Shown in pieces: positions 1-8,734 of a stretch of 64,000 bases of DNA (within the stretch, counting starts at the first letter, position 1; every line of letters begins with the position of its first letter). The notes beneath the pieces are model-generated. The model was not told the DNA's origin and made no database searches. It saw only the letters and a program-made list of their open reading frames with translations. Position numbers and translations under genes: made by a program. Origin of the DNA: Oscillospiraceae bacterium (GTDB lineage: Bacteria > Bacillota > Clostridia > Oscillospirales > Ruminococcaceae); contig JAJQGB010000012.1 in NCBI GenBank assembly GCA_021200775.1, forward strand, positions 1-64,000. The letters run 5' to 3'.

Positions 1-13
1 ACTGCGTGGGCGC

Positions 14-158
14 ACCCCTCCACCACCGGCTTCGCCGGCGGTCCCCCTCCCCTTGTTAGGGGAGGCTTTAACTGCCTCTTCCAGAAGCTTTTGTGAGGAG
101 GAAAATAGGCTCCCCTGTCAAGGGGAGCTGGCAGCCACGAAGTGGCTGACTGAGGGGT
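14..158 (+). repeat. Interspersed palindromic repeat, copy 1
   Basis: The element runs from ACCCCTCC to GAGGGGT. It holds two nested hairpins, CCTCCCC..GGGGAGG and GGCTCCCC..GGGGAGC, separated by about 40 less conserved bases. It is one of 13 copies that I found between 0 and 32 kb. I see no protein-coding function, and the size and terminal inverted repeats resemble a MITE or REP/BOX-type element (inference). Confidence 0.85.
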
Positions 159-250
159 GCAAGTTCGGCAAAGCCGAACTTGCCGACTTGACGAAGTTAA
201 GTCGCTTCCCGAGCCGAAATAAAGCCTACCGAAAAAGGCAGGCTTGATTC

Positions 251-600
251 ACATACAAATGAGTGATATTCTACGCGATTATATTCGCACCCCGTCACCC
301 CGGAGGCACTAGCAGTAGTAACTGCTTCACACAAGTGGGTAATATTCTACGCTTTCTGAAATCAGATTGCATCCCGTTACCCGCGGAGATATTAACAGTT
401 ACGAAGTAACCCAGTTACGCAGTAACTGTTTCACACAAGTGAGTGATATTCTACACAGCCTGACATAGCAGACCGGCTTGCAAGCAAACCGTTCCCCGTC
501 ACTCACGGAGGCTAAACATGACTACACCCAAAAGGGGAGCCGTACAAGGATGATATTTTACGTGATTTAAAGCAACCACACCCCGTCACCTACGGAGGCA
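251..600 (-). ncRNA. Four tandem copies of a conserved hairpin motif, putative structured RNA
   Basis: Four units lie at about 251-307, 332-389, 436-511 and 544-599. On the minus strand each reads GCCTCCG, a 5-8 bp stem, CGGGG, a variable inner hairpin, GTAGAATA or a close variant, then the closing stem. The stem covaries: GAGTGA pairs with TCACTC in one copy and GGGTAA with TTACCC in another. The inner hairpins differ but persist, for example GCGA..TCGC and TCTGA..TCAGA. A strong minus-strand promoter lies just upstream at 654-682. I do not recognise the class, and a protein-binding DNA repeat is the main alternative. Any downstream gene lies left of the window. Confidence 0.55.
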
Positions 601-653
601 AACATATCCGACAAACGAATCGTTCACTGCGTGATGTCCCATCCCACAATATT

Positions 654-682
654 ATTATACACTATCCGCCAGGAAAATGCAA
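654..682 (-). promoter_or_regulatory. Promoter facing the tandem hairpin array
   Basis: On the minus strand TTGCAT (677-682) is followed by 17 bases and TATAAT (654-659). It sits 25 bp beyond the argF stop codon and points away from argF into the hairpin repeats, so it would drive a separate transcript. Confidence 0.6.
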
Positions 683-706
683 TACCTGAATCAAAAAATA
701 TTGCAA

Positions 707-1696
707 TCACACTTTTGTCAAAGTAGAAGCCATAACCGCCTTTATAGTGTGCATCCTATTCTCCGCTTCCTGGAAGACGGCGGACTTCGGGCTTTCAAAT
801 ACTTCGTCGGTGACTTCCATGCAGTCGATGCCGAACTTTTCGTTGATGAGTCTGCCAGTTGTTGTCTTCAAATCGTGGAAGGACGGCAGGCAGTGCATGA
901 AGACTGCGTTATCGGTAGCCTGCATGAGGGCGCTGTTCACCTGATACGGGCTCAAATCGTGGATTCTCTCCGCCCAGACTTCGTCCGGCTCGCCCATCGA
1001 GACCCACACGTCGGTATAGACGACATTCTGATTTTTAGCCGCTTCAGCCGGGTTTTCTGTCAGAGTTATGCTACCGCCGCTCTCTTTTGCAAGCTCTTCG
1101 CAGGTTTTCACGAGCTCAGGGTTCGGGAAGTATTTTGCGGGAGCGCAGGCGGTGAAATTGAGTCCCATCTTTGCGCAACCGACCATCAGCGAGTTGCCCA
1201 TGTTGTACCGGGCGTCGCCCATATAGAGGAAGTTGATTCCCTTCAGGTGCCCGTAAATCTCTTTAATAGTGAGGAAGTCCGCCAGAATCTGAGTCGGGTG
1301 GAACTCGTTTGTGAGTCCATTCCAGACCGGAACTTTAGAATACTCAGCTAGTTCTTCAACTATCTCTTGACCGTAGCCACGGTATTCAATTCCGTCGAAC
1401 ATCGAGCCAAGAACTCTTGCGGTGTCCGCAATGCTTTCTTTCTTTCCTATCTGTGAGCCCGACGGGTCGAGATATGTACAGCCCATTCCCAAATCGTGCG
1501 CCGCTACTTCAAAGGAGCAACGAGTGCGGGTGCTGGTCTTTTCAAAAATCAGGGCGATGTTCTTGCCCTCGCAGATTTTGTGGGCGACTCCTGCCTTTTT
1601 CTTGGCTTTTAGGGTCGCCGCAAGGTCGATAAGACCTTCTATTTCATCGGGAGTGAAATCGAGAAGCTTCAGAAAATCCCGTCCGTAAAGATTCAT
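707..1696 (-). CDS. argF: Ornithine carbamoyltransferase
   Basis: This enzyme transfers the carbamoyl group from carbamoyl phosphate to ornithine and makes citrulline, the sixth step of arginine synthesis in the cytoplasm. The 329-residue length is normal for the family. The carbamoyl-phosphate loop STRTRCSFE lies near residue 57, HPTQ follows in mid-protein, and the ornithine-site motif HCLPSFHD marks it as OTCase rather than aspartate transcarbamylase. It is the last gene of argGHF. Its ATG overlaps the argH stop as ATGA (1693-1696), which suggests translational coupling. Control is expected through the ArgR-type boxes upstream of argG. A catabolic role is unlikely because it follows argG and argH. 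Confidence 0.97.
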   Translation of the reverse strand: MNLYGRDFLKLLDFTPDEIEGLIDLAATLKAKKKAGVAHKICEGKNIALIFEKTSTRTRCSFEVAAHDLGMGCTYLDPSGSQIGKKESIADTARVLGSMFDGIEYRGYGQEIVEELAEYSKVPVWNGLTNEFHPTQILADFLTIKEIYGHLKGINFLYMGDARYNMGNSLMVGCAKMGLNFTACAPAKYFPNPELVKTCEELAKESGGSITLTENPAEAAKNQNVVYTDVWVSMGEPDEVWAERIHDLSPYQVNSALMQATDNAVFMHCLPSFHDLKTTTGRLINEKFGIDCMEVTDEVFESPKSAVFQEAENRMHTIKAVMASTLTKV

Positions 1697-3093
1697 TTTT
1701 GTTCAAGTCCCTTCTTAATAGTACTTAGCCGCTCTTTTGCATCGGCAATCTGTTTTTCGACAGAGCTTATCGAAGTTCCGCCCTCGCTGATTCTCTTGTC
1801 GACGCAGGTCTTCAAATCGATTTCCTGATACAAATCGTCCTCGAACAGCTCGCTGAACTCTTTGTATTCTGAAAGCTCCATCGTTTCGAGCACTTTTCCG
1901 GTCTCAATGCAATGTGCCACAATTCTGCCGCTGATTTTATAGGCGCTTCTGAACGGCAAGCCCTTTCTGACGAGATAGTCCGCCAAATCGGTGGCGTTGA
2001 TAAAGCCCTTCTGCGCCGCAGTCATCATGTTTTCACGGTTTGCCTTCATTGTAGAGACCATCCCGGTGAAGACGTCAAGGCACATCTTGACGGTGTCGAT
2101 TCCGTCGAAGAGGCACTCTTTGTCCTCCTGCATATCTTTATTATAGGCAAGCGGCAAGCCTTTCAAGACGGTTAAAATCGTGATGAGGTCGCCATAAACC
2201 CTGCCGGTTTTGCCACGAACAAGCTCCGCCATATCGGGGTTTTTCTTTTGCGGCATGATGGATGAACCGGTGGTGAAGCTGTCGGAGAGCTCAACAAATT
2301 TGAACTCCCAGCTCGACCATAGGACAATCTCTTCCGAGAATCTCGACAGGTGCATCATGATGATGGACAGATCGGAAAGCGTCTCGCAGACGAAATCTCT
2401 GTCCGAAACGCCGTCAATGCTGTTTCTGCAAACCGAGTCAAAGCCTAATTTCCGGGCTTCATAACCTCTGTCTGTGTGATATGTAGTCCCCGCCAGCGCA
2501 CAGCTTCCAATCGGGGAGACGTTTACCCGGGCTTTTGCGCCTTCAAGCCGGTCTATATCTCTTCCCAGCATTTCGACGTAGCACATAAGCTGGTGCCCGA
2601 AGGTAATCGGTTGCGCTCTCTGGAGGTGAGTATAGCCGGGCATTACGTAGTCTTTATACTCCTCGGCTTTTGCAACAACGGCGTCGCACAAATCGAGAAG
2701 CTTCTCCTGAATGGTGCCGATTTCGGCTCTTGTATACATTCTCGTGTCGAGAGCAACCTGGTCGTTGCGGCTACGGGCTGTATGAAGCTTCTTTCCGACG
2801 TCGCCGAGTCTGGAAGTCAAGACCTCCTCCACAAACATGTGGATATCCTCGCAATCAGGGTTGATTTTGAGCGCCCCCGAGTCAAGGTCGGACAAAATCC
2901 CCGCAAGTCCGTCGATAAGCTGATTAGCTTCGTCTTCTGAGATAATCCCCGTCGCACCGAGCATCGCCGCATGAGCCATACTCCCGGTGATATCCTCCCG
3001 ATACATCCGGCTGTCGAAGTGAATAGACGAGTTGAAGTCGTCCGCCAGGGTGCTCGTGACACCCTCAGTGCGTCCTGCCCACATTTTTGACAT
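1693..3093 (-). CDS. argH: Argininosuccinate lyase
   Basis: The enzyme splits argininosuccinate into arginine and fumarate, the last step of arginine synthesis. The protein begins [11 protein letters not shown] and carries the fumarase/aspartase-superfamily signature [11 protein letters not shown] that holds the catalytic loop. I chose the ATG at 3093 because AGGAGGT lies seven bases upstream. The open frame continues upstream to 3177, but those codons fall in an interspersed repeat and are not family-like. From this start the product is 466 residues, the usual size. The gene lies between argG and argF and overlaps argF by four bases. Confidence 0.97.
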   Translation of the reverse strand: MSKMWAGRTEGVTSTLADDFNSSIHFDSRMYREDITGSMAHAAMLGATGIISEDEANQLIDGLAGILSDLDSGALKINPDCEDIHMFVEEVLTSRLGDVGKKLHTARSRNDQVALDTRMYTRAEIGTIQEKLLDLCDAVVAKAEEYKDYVMPGYTHLQRAQPITFGHQLMCYVEMLGRDIDRLEGAKARVNVSPIGSCALAGTTYHTDRGYEARKLGFDSVCRNSIDGVSDRDFVCETLSDLSIIMMHLSRFSEEIVLWSSWEFKFVELSDSFTTGSSIMPQKKNPDMAELVRGKTGRVYGDLITILTVLKGLPLAYNKDMQEDKECLFDGIDTVKMCLDVFTGMVSTMKANRENMMTAAQKGFINATDLADYLVRKGLPFRSAYKISGRIVAHCIETGKVLETMELSEYKEFSELFEDDLYQEIDLKTCVDKRISEGGTSISSVEKQIADAKERLSTIKKGLEQK

Positions 3094-3109
3094 AGTTATA
3101 CCTCCTGAA

Positions 3110-3242
3110 ACCCCTCCGTCTGCGCCTGTGGCGCATCCACCTCCCCTTTCAGGGGAGGCTTTTACTATTCTATACAAACTTTTGAGAGAAGGAAAATAGG
3201 CTCCCCTGAAAGGGGAGCTGTCAGCAAAGCTGACTGAGGGGT
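3110..3242 (+). repeat. Interspersed palindromic repeat, copy 2
   Basis: ACCCCTCC to GAGGGGT with the two GGGGAG hairpins. It fills the argG-argH gap and directly abuts the argG stop codon at 3243-3245. Confidence 0.85.
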
Positions 3243-4478
3243 TTACCTCAGCCCATTCTTCGCTTTCATCTTCGCATAAACCTTTGTCGGAAGTCCATAC
3301 AGGTTGATGAATCCGCCTGCATCCGACTGGTCGTAAACCTCGTCCTCGTCAAATGTGGCGATTTCGGGGTCGTAGAGGGAGTAGGGCGAAGTTACGCCTG
3401 CGTTGATGATGTTGCCCTTGTAGAGCTTCAATGTTACGTCGCCGGTGACCGTCTTCTGGGTCGACTTTACGAACGCAAGGATAGCCTCGGTAAGAGGAGT
3501 GAACCACTGGGCGTTATAGACGAGCTCCGCCAGCTTCTGAGCGACGAGAGACTTGTAGTGGGCGGTCTCTTTATCAAGTGTAATAGTTTCAAGAGTTTCA
3601 TGAGCATGGTAGAGGATTGCTCCGCCGGGGGTCTCATAAACTCCTCTGCTCTTCATGCCGACAAGGCGGTTCTCGACGATGTCAAGAAGTCCGATGCCGT
3701 TTGCTCCGCCGAGCTTGTTGAGTTCAGTTACGAGCTCGGTTGCGGTCATTTCAACACCGTTTACAGAAGTGGGAACACCCTGCTCGAAGTGCAATTTTAC
3801 GTAAGTAGGCTCATCGGGAGCCATTTCGGGCGAAACGCCCATTTCAAGGAAACCGGGCTTGTTGTACTGCGGCTCGTTTGCCGGGTCTTCAAGGTCGAGT
3901 CCCTCATGAGACAAATGCCAGAGATTCTTGTCCTTAGAATAATTGGTCTCACGGTTAATCTTCAGAGGAACATTGTGCGCCTCGGCATAGTCGATTTCCT
4001 CGTCACGGGACTTGATGTCCCACTCTCTCCACGGAGCGATAATCGGGATGTCGGGGGCGAAAGCCTTGATTGCAACTTCAAAGCGAACCTGGTCGTTGCC
4101 CTTGCCGGTGCAACCGTGGCAGATGGCGTCTGCGCCTTCCTTGATTGCGATTTCGGCGATACGTCTTGCTATCGGAGGACGTGCAAAAGCAGTTCCGAGC
4201 AAGTACTCCTCATACTTAGCCCCAGCCTGAACACACGGGAAGACGAATTCGGTCAAGAATTCTTCGGTCAAATCCTCAATATAGAGCTTAGATGCGCCGG
4301 TTTTCAGAGCCTTCTCTTCAAGCCCGTCGAGCTCGGTTCCCTGTCCGACATTAGCCGAAACAGCGATAATCTCGGGATTATTGTAGTTCTCCTTCAACCA
4401 CGGAATGATGATTGAGGTATCCAGTCCGCCCGAATAGGCAAGGACGATTTTTTTGATGTTTTCTTTTTTTATACTCAT
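3243..4478 (-). CDS. argG: Argininosuccinate synthase
   Basis: This cytoplasmic enzyme condenses citrulline with aspartate using ATP to give argininosuccinate. The N-terminal P-loop-like AYSGGLDTS of the ATP-pyrophosphatase family is seen at about residues 14-22. The product is 411 residues, close to the family norm. The ATG at 4478 is preceded by GGAGGAG, whereas the frame further upstream to 4556 reads through repeat-like sequence and has no ribosome site. It is the first gene of argGHF, with a promoter at 4718-4746 and two ARG-box-like palindromes at 4732-4766. A repeat element separates it from argH. Confidence 0.97.
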   Translation of the reverse strand: MSIKKENIKKIVLAYSGGLDTSIIIPWLKENYNNPEIIAVSANVGQGTELDGLEEKALKTGASKLYIEDLTEEFLTEFVFPCVQAGAKYEEYLLGTAFARPPIARRIAEIAIKEGADAICHGCTGKGNDQVRFEVAIKAFAPDIPIIAPWREWDIKSRDEEIDYAEAHNVPLKINRETNYSKDKNLWHLSHEGLDLEDPANEPQYNKPGFLEMGVSPEMAPDEPTYVKLHFEQGVPTSVNGVEMTATELVTELNKLGGANGIGLLDIVENRLVGMKSRGVYETPGGAILYHAHETLETITLDKETAHYKSLVAQKLAELVYNAQWFTPLTEAILAFVKSTQKTVTGDVTLKLYKGNIINAGVTSPYSLYDPEIATFDEDEVYDQSDAGGFINLYGLPTKVYAKMKAKNGLR

Positions 4479-4541
4479 TTTTGGCTCCTCCAATTTAGTT
4501 TGTAATGGTCGCCTGCGGCGACGCGCCTCCCTCTGGTCGGC

Positions 4542-4673
4542 GCACCTCTCCGGCACTTCGTGCCACCTCCCCTTAACAGGGGAGGCAATCGCATCCTAAT
4601 CCAAAAACCTATGGTAGGAGCAGTTATGGCTCCCCTGTCAAGGGGAGCTGTCAGCGTAGCTGACTGAGAGGTG
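4542..4673 (+). repeat. Interspersed palindromic repeat, copy 3
   Basis: This variant has ACCTCTC..GAGAGGT ends instead of ACCCCTC..GAGGGGT and keeps both GGGGAG hairpins. It lies in the argG leader between the promoter and the start codon, so it would be transcribed as a hairpin in the 5' UTR. Confidence 0.8.
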
Positions 4674-4717
4674 CGTCCCCGCAGGGGACGCCGCCGACGA
4701 AGTCGGCGTTTCGCCCT

Positions 4718-4746
4718 ATTATATCACGCTCTGCATAAATATGCAA
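4718..4746 (-). promoter_or_regulatory. argGHF promoter
   Basis: On the minus strand TTGCAT (4741-4746), a 17-base spacer and TATAAT (4718-4723) point to argG. The -35 element overlaps the proximal ARG-box-like palindrome. Confidence 0.7.
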
Positions 4747-4766
4747 CCCTTTTGAATAAAAATTCA
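4732..4766. promoter_or_regulatory. Tandem ARG-box-like operators
   Basis: TGCATAAATATGCA (4732-4745) and TGAATAAAAATTCA (4753-4766) are two 14-bp palindromes with centres 21 bp apart. The second matches the known ArgR consensus TGAATWWWWATTCA exactly, and 21 bp is the usual spacing of paired ARG boxes. They overlap and lie just upstream of the -35, so ArgR with arginine probably represses argGHF (inference). Confidence 0.7.
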
Positions 4767-4782
4767 AAATTTCCTCGCAGAT

Positions 4783-4815
4783 TAATTCCGAATTCCGAAT
4801 TACGAATTCCGAATT
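4783..4815. repeat. Short AATTCCG repeat cluster at the purL stop
   Basis: About four imperfect AATTCCG/AATTACG units span the last codons and stop codon of purL. A similar cluster occurs at 26492-26524 at the end of another gene. Confidence 0.6.
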
Positions 4816-7800
4816 GTCTTCACTGCCGCTTCAAACATTCTGATGTCGTAGTTTCCGGGGACGTTTTTGTAGAGTCCCTTGCCCACACGTTCAGAGTGTC
4901 CCATCTTGCCGAAGACTCTGCCGTCGGGGGAAGTGATGCCTTCGACTGCGAAGAGTGAGCCGTTCGGGTTGTACCTGACATCCATGCTCGGGTTGCCGTC
5001 AAGGTCGACATACTGCGTTGCAATCTGACCGTTTGCGGCGAGTTCTCTTATCAAATCTTCGCTTGCAAGGAATCGACCTTCGCCGTGAGAAATCGGGACG
5101 TTCACGATGTCGCCGACGTTCATGAGTGACAGCCAGGGCGACTTGTTCGAGGCAATTCGGGTTCTCACAATCTTCGACTGGTGGCGGTTGATGACGTTGA
5201 ATGTAAGCGTCGGGCAGTTCTCGTCGGTGTCGATAATCCTGCCGTATGGGAGAAGTCCGAGCTTTATGAGCGCCTGGAAACCGTTGCAGATTCCAGCCAT
5301 AAGACCGCCTCTGTTATCGAGTAAGTCATGCACGCCGTCCTTGATTTTGGCGTTGCGGAAGAATGCAGTGATGAACTTTCCGCTTCCCTCCGGCTCGTCG
5401 CCGCCCGAGAAGCCTCCCGGGATAAAGATCATCTGCGCCGTCTTCAGCTTTTCGGCAAATGTTTCAACACTGCGGCTGATGCCTTCTGCCGAAAGATTGT
5501 TGATAACCAAAATTTCGGGTTCAGCACCCGCATCGGCAAACGCCTTTGCGGAATCGCACTCGCAGTTGGTGCCGGGGAAGGCGGGAATCAAAACCTTCGG
5601 TTTTGCGGACACCCCTCCGCCGGCTACGCCGGCACCTCCCCTTTCATGGGAGGCTTTTTCTGCTCCATCAGAAGCTTGCATAGAACCGCCATTAGGCTCC
5701 CCTGAGAAGGGGACACTTGCCTTCGGCAAGCCGCTGTCGCCGAAGGCGACTGAGGGGTTCCCGATGTTGCAGGTATAAACGGATTCGAGCTTATCCTCAT
5801 AAGGCTTCGAGAGCTCCGCAAGTGTGATGGTCTCATCGCCATAGCTGATAGTCTCTTCTTCGGTGGTCTCACCCAGAAGCTCCGCATCCAAATCTTCTGT
5901 AGCTTCCAGAATAAATGCGCCGTAGTTATAGCCGAATATGTCCGGAGTTCCGGCGAACTTGAAGCCGATGTCGTTGCCTATGCCCATTTTGAAGATGGCT
6001 TCGGCGATGCCGCCGGATGTGGGGGTGTATGCCGCAACTATCTTCCCTGCTCTCATCCAGTCGGTGACTTTTGCGTAGACCTCTAAGAGAGAACTTGTAA
6101 TCGGGAGATTATTCTCGTCGTATTCAGGACTGATGAAGTATACTTTATGTCCGGCGCTCTTAAATTCCGGGCTGATTATGTTGTCGGTTTTGGAGGTGGT
6201 TACGGCGAAGGAAACAAGTGTCGGCGGAACGTCGATGTCCTCGAAGGTTCCACTCATTGAGTCCTTGCCGCCGATTGCGCCGATTTTAAGCTCCAACTGC
6301 GCCTTAAAGGCTCCGAGTAATGCCGCCAATGGCTTGCCCCAGCGCTTCGGGTCTTTGTTCGGGTGCTCGAAGTACTCCTGGAAGGTAAGATATACTTCCT
6401 CGTCGTCGAACTTAGCGCCTGTCGCAACAAGCTTTGAGACGGATTCTATAACGGCTAAATATGCGCCGTGGTAGGGTGACTTTTCGGTGATATACGGGTT
6501 ATAGCCGTATGCCATCAGCGAGCAGGTGTCGGTGTGTTTTTTCTCAACGGAAACCTTCTGAACCATCGCCTGAATAGGTGTGAGCTGGTTCTTGCCGCCG
6601 AAGGGCATTAAGACCGTTCCCGCACCAATGGTCGAGTCGAATCTTTCGGACAAACCACGCTTCGAGCAGATGTTGAGGTCTCCCGCAAGCTTCAGATAGT
6701 TCTCTCTGAAATCTTCGGTGACAGTCTTACTGTAGTTTTCAAGCTTTGCCGGTGCGGCATCGATATGCTTCTCGGCACCGTTGGAATTAAGGAACTCACG
6801 GCTGAGGTTTACAATCGACTTGCCGTTCCAGTTCATGACGAGCCTCGGCTCCGCCTTGACTTCGGCGACCTTGCAAGCCTGCAGGTTCTCAGAGTGTGCA
6901 ATCTCCAAAAATCTTTCCAGATTTTCCGGCTCGATTACAACAGCCATTCTCTCCTGAGATTCGCTGATTGCGAGTTCTGTTCCGTCCAAACCTTCGTATT
7001 TCTTCGGGACGGCGTTCAAATCGATTTCCAATCCGTCGGCGAGCTCGCCGATGGCGACGGAAACTCCGCCTGCTCCGAAGTCGTTGCATCTCTTAATCAT
7101 AAGGGATGCTTCACGGTTTCTGAAAAGTCTCTGAAGCTTTCTTTCCTCGGGGGCGTTGCCCTTCTGGACTTCTGCGCCGCAGGTTTCAAGTGATGTTAAA
7201 GTATGCGATTTTGATGAACCGGTTGCTCCTCCGCAACCGTCACGTCCGGTGCTTCCGCCTAAAAGAATAACTATGTCTCCGGGCTGGGGAACTTCTCGTC
7301 TTACATTTTCCTCAGGAGTAGCGGCGATTACTGCGCCGATTTCCATTCTCTTTGCGGCATAGCCGGGGTGATAGATTTCGTCGACAATGCCGGTCGCCAA
7401 GCCAATCTGGTTGCCATAGGACGAATATCCTGCGGCGGCAGTAGTTACAATCTTTCTCTGAGGGAGCTTGCCCTTGATGGTCTCGCTTACGGGAACTGTC
7501 GGGTCGGCGGCGCCGGTGACTCTCATAGCGCCATAGACATAGGCTCTTCCCGAAAGCGGGTCTCTGATGGCTCCGCCGATGCAGGTTGCCGCACCGCCGA
7601 AAGGCTCAATCTCGGTCGGGTGGTTGTGGGTCTCGTTCTTGAAGAGGAGAAGCCACGGCTCGGTCTTGCCGTCGACGTCAATGTTCATCTTGACGGTGCA
7701 GGCGTTAATCTCTTCGGACTCATCCAAATGAGTGAGCTTGCCGGTTTTTCTAAGATACTTGACAGCAAGCGTTGCGATGTCCATAAGGCAGACGGGCTTT

Positions 7801-8573
7801 GTCCTGCCCAAAAATTCACGGGTCTTTATATACTCGTCATAGGCGTCCTGCAAAAGCTTGTCCTCGAATTTAACATTGTCGATAACAGTCAGGAAAGTGG
7901 TGTGGCGGCAGTGGTCTGACCAGTATGTGTCAATCATCCTGATTTCCGTCAGAGTCGGGTCTCTCTTTTCCGAGCGGAAATAGCTCTGGCAGAAGGCGAT
8001 GTCGTCGTCATCCATAGCCAAGCCGTAAATCTTCACGAACTCGTCAAGTCCCTTTTCGTCAAGCTCGTTGAAGCCCGTCAGAGTCTTGACCTCGGTCGGG
8101 ATGTCGTAGTTTAAGCTCAGGGTTTCGGGCTTCTCTAAAGAAGCTTCCCTAGCCTCAACCGGGTTAATAACATATTTCTTGATTTTCGCAATATCCTCGT
8201 CGGAAATATCGCCATAAAGGCAATAGATTTTCGCAGTACGAATAAGCGGGCGCTCGCCCTGGGAAATAATCTGTATGCACTGCGAAGCGGAATCAGCTCT
8301 CTGGTCGAACTGACCGGGGAGATACTCGACTGCGAAGACGTAGGCGTCGCCGGTGTTGATTTCGTCCGAGACGATGTCGAGCTGAGGCTCGGAAAATACC
8401 GTTTTCTTTGCGTACTCAAACAGCTCCGGCGTAATGTTCTCGGCGTCATAGCGGTTGATGAGCCGGACGTCCCGGAGCCCTTTAACGCCAAGAAGCGTCG
8501 TAGCCTCGTCGAGAAGCCCTTTAGCCTCCGCCGCCAGCTCTTTTCTTTTTTCGGAATATACTCTGTAAACCAT
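4800..8573 (-). CDS. purL: Phosphoribosylformylglycinamidine synthase, single chain, with in-frame repeat insertion
   Basis: This large amidotransferase makes FGAM from FGAR, ATP and glutamine, step four of purine synthesis. From the ATG at 8573, preceded by AAAGGAG, the product is 1257 residues, typical of the one-chain Gram-positive clade. The N-terminal and synthase part holds motifs such as NETHNHPTEIEP. The C-terminal class I glutaminase begins near PKVLIPAFPGTNCE and has the nucleophile in GICNGFQAL. Residues about 939-988, between the two parts, are encoded by a complete copy of the interspersed repeat (5611-5758), which stays open and in frame. The insert sits in a linker, so function is probably kept. 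It follows purD and is the last pur gene. Confidence 0.96.
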   Translation of the reverse strand: MVYRVYSEKRKELAAEAKGLLDEATTLLGVKGLRDVRLINRYDAENITPELFEYAKKTVFSEPQLDIVSDEINTGDAYVFAVEYLPGQFDQRADSASQCIQIISQGERPLIRTAKIYCLYGDISDEDIAKIKKYVINPVEAREASLEKPETLSLNYDIPTEVKTLTGFNELDEKGLDEFVKIYGLAMDDDDIAFCQSYFRSEKRDPTLTEIRMIDTYWSDHCRHTTFLTVIDNVKFEDKLLQDAYDEYIKTREFLGRTKPVCLMDIATLAVKYLRKTGKLTHLDESEEINACTVKMNIDVDGKTEPWLLLFKNETHNHPTEIEPFGGAATCIGGAIRDPLSGRAYVYGAMRVTGAADPTVPVSETIKGKLPQRKIVTTAAAGYSSYGNQIGLATGIVDEIYHPGYAAKRMEIGAVIAATPEENVRREVPQPGDIVILLGGSTGRDGCGGATGSSKSHTLTSLETCGAEVQKGNAPEERKLQRLFRNREASLMIKRCNDFGAGGVSVAIGELADGLEIDLNAVPKKYEGLDGTELAISESQERMAVVIEPENLERFLEIAHSENLQACKVAEVKAEPRLVMNWNGKSIVNLSREFLNSNGAEKHIDAAPAKLENYSKTVTEDFRENYLKLAGDLNICSKRGLSERFDSTIGAGTVLMPFGGKNQLTPIQAMVQKVSVEKKHTDTCSLMAYGYNPYITEKSPYHGAYLAVIESVSKLVATGAKFDDEEVYLTFQEYFEHPNKDPKRWGKPLAALLGAFKAQLELKIGAIGGKDSMSGTFEDIDVPPTLVSFAVTTSKTDNIISPEFKSAGHKVYFISPEYDENNLPITSSLLEVYAKVTDWMRAGKIVAAYTPTSGGIAEAIFKMGIGNDIGFKFAGTPDIFGYNYGAFILEATEDLDAELLGETTEEETISYGDETITLAELSKPYEDKLESVYTCNIGNPSVAFGDSGLPKASVPFSGEPNGGSMQASDGAEKASHERGGAGVAGGGVSAKPKVLIPAFPGTNCECDSAKAFADAGAEPEILVINNLSAEGISRSVETFAEKLKTAQMIFIPGGFSGGDEPEGSGKFITAFFRNAKIKDGVHDLLDNRGGLMAGICNGFQALIKLGLLPYGRIIDTDENCPTLTFNVINRHQSKIVRTRIASNKSPWLSLMNVGDIVNVPISHGEGRFLASEDLIRELAANGQIATQYVDLDGNPSMDVRYNPNGSLFAVEGITSPDGRVFGKMGHSERVGKGLYKNVPGNYDIRMFEAAVKTIRNS
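5611..5758 (+). repeat. Interspersed palindromic repeat, copy 4, inside purL
   Basis: A full ACCCCTCC..GAGGGGT element lies entirely inside the purL reading frame. Translated on the minus strand it gives about 50 Gly/Ser/Ala-rich residues without a stop, between the synthase and glutaminase parts. Confidence 0.9.
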
Positions 8574-8593
8574 AGTGTTCTCCTTTCGTGGAA

Positions 8594-8734
8594 ACCCCTC
8601 CACCACCGCCTTCGGCGGCGGTCTCCCTCCCCTTTCAGGGGAGGCTTTTTTTACTTCTATCAGAAGCCTCTGGGAGAGGCAGTAATAGGCTCCCCTGAAA
8701 GGGGAGCTGTCAGCCGTCAGGCTGACTGAGGGGT
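8594..8734 (+). repeat. Interspersed palindromic repeat, copy 5
   Basis: ACCCCTCC..GAGGGGT element between purD and purL. It overlaps the 3' end of purD: the last codons and the stop of purD (8717-8719) lie inside it. Confidence 0.85.

Noticed and set aside
251-600. The four repeats as a CRISPR array
   Set aside because: The conserved parts are paired stem and loop bases, the units differ in length and have no uniform spacers, and no cas gene is near.
677-1351. Long plus-strand frame over argF
   Set aside because: It is the antisense shadow of a well-supported argF, with no homology or ribosome site. Many similar shadows exist over the biosynthetic genes.
5611-5758. The purL insertion as two separate genes or a frameshift error
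   Set aside because: The frame is continuous through the repeat and both flanking parts are in the same frame with all key motifs.
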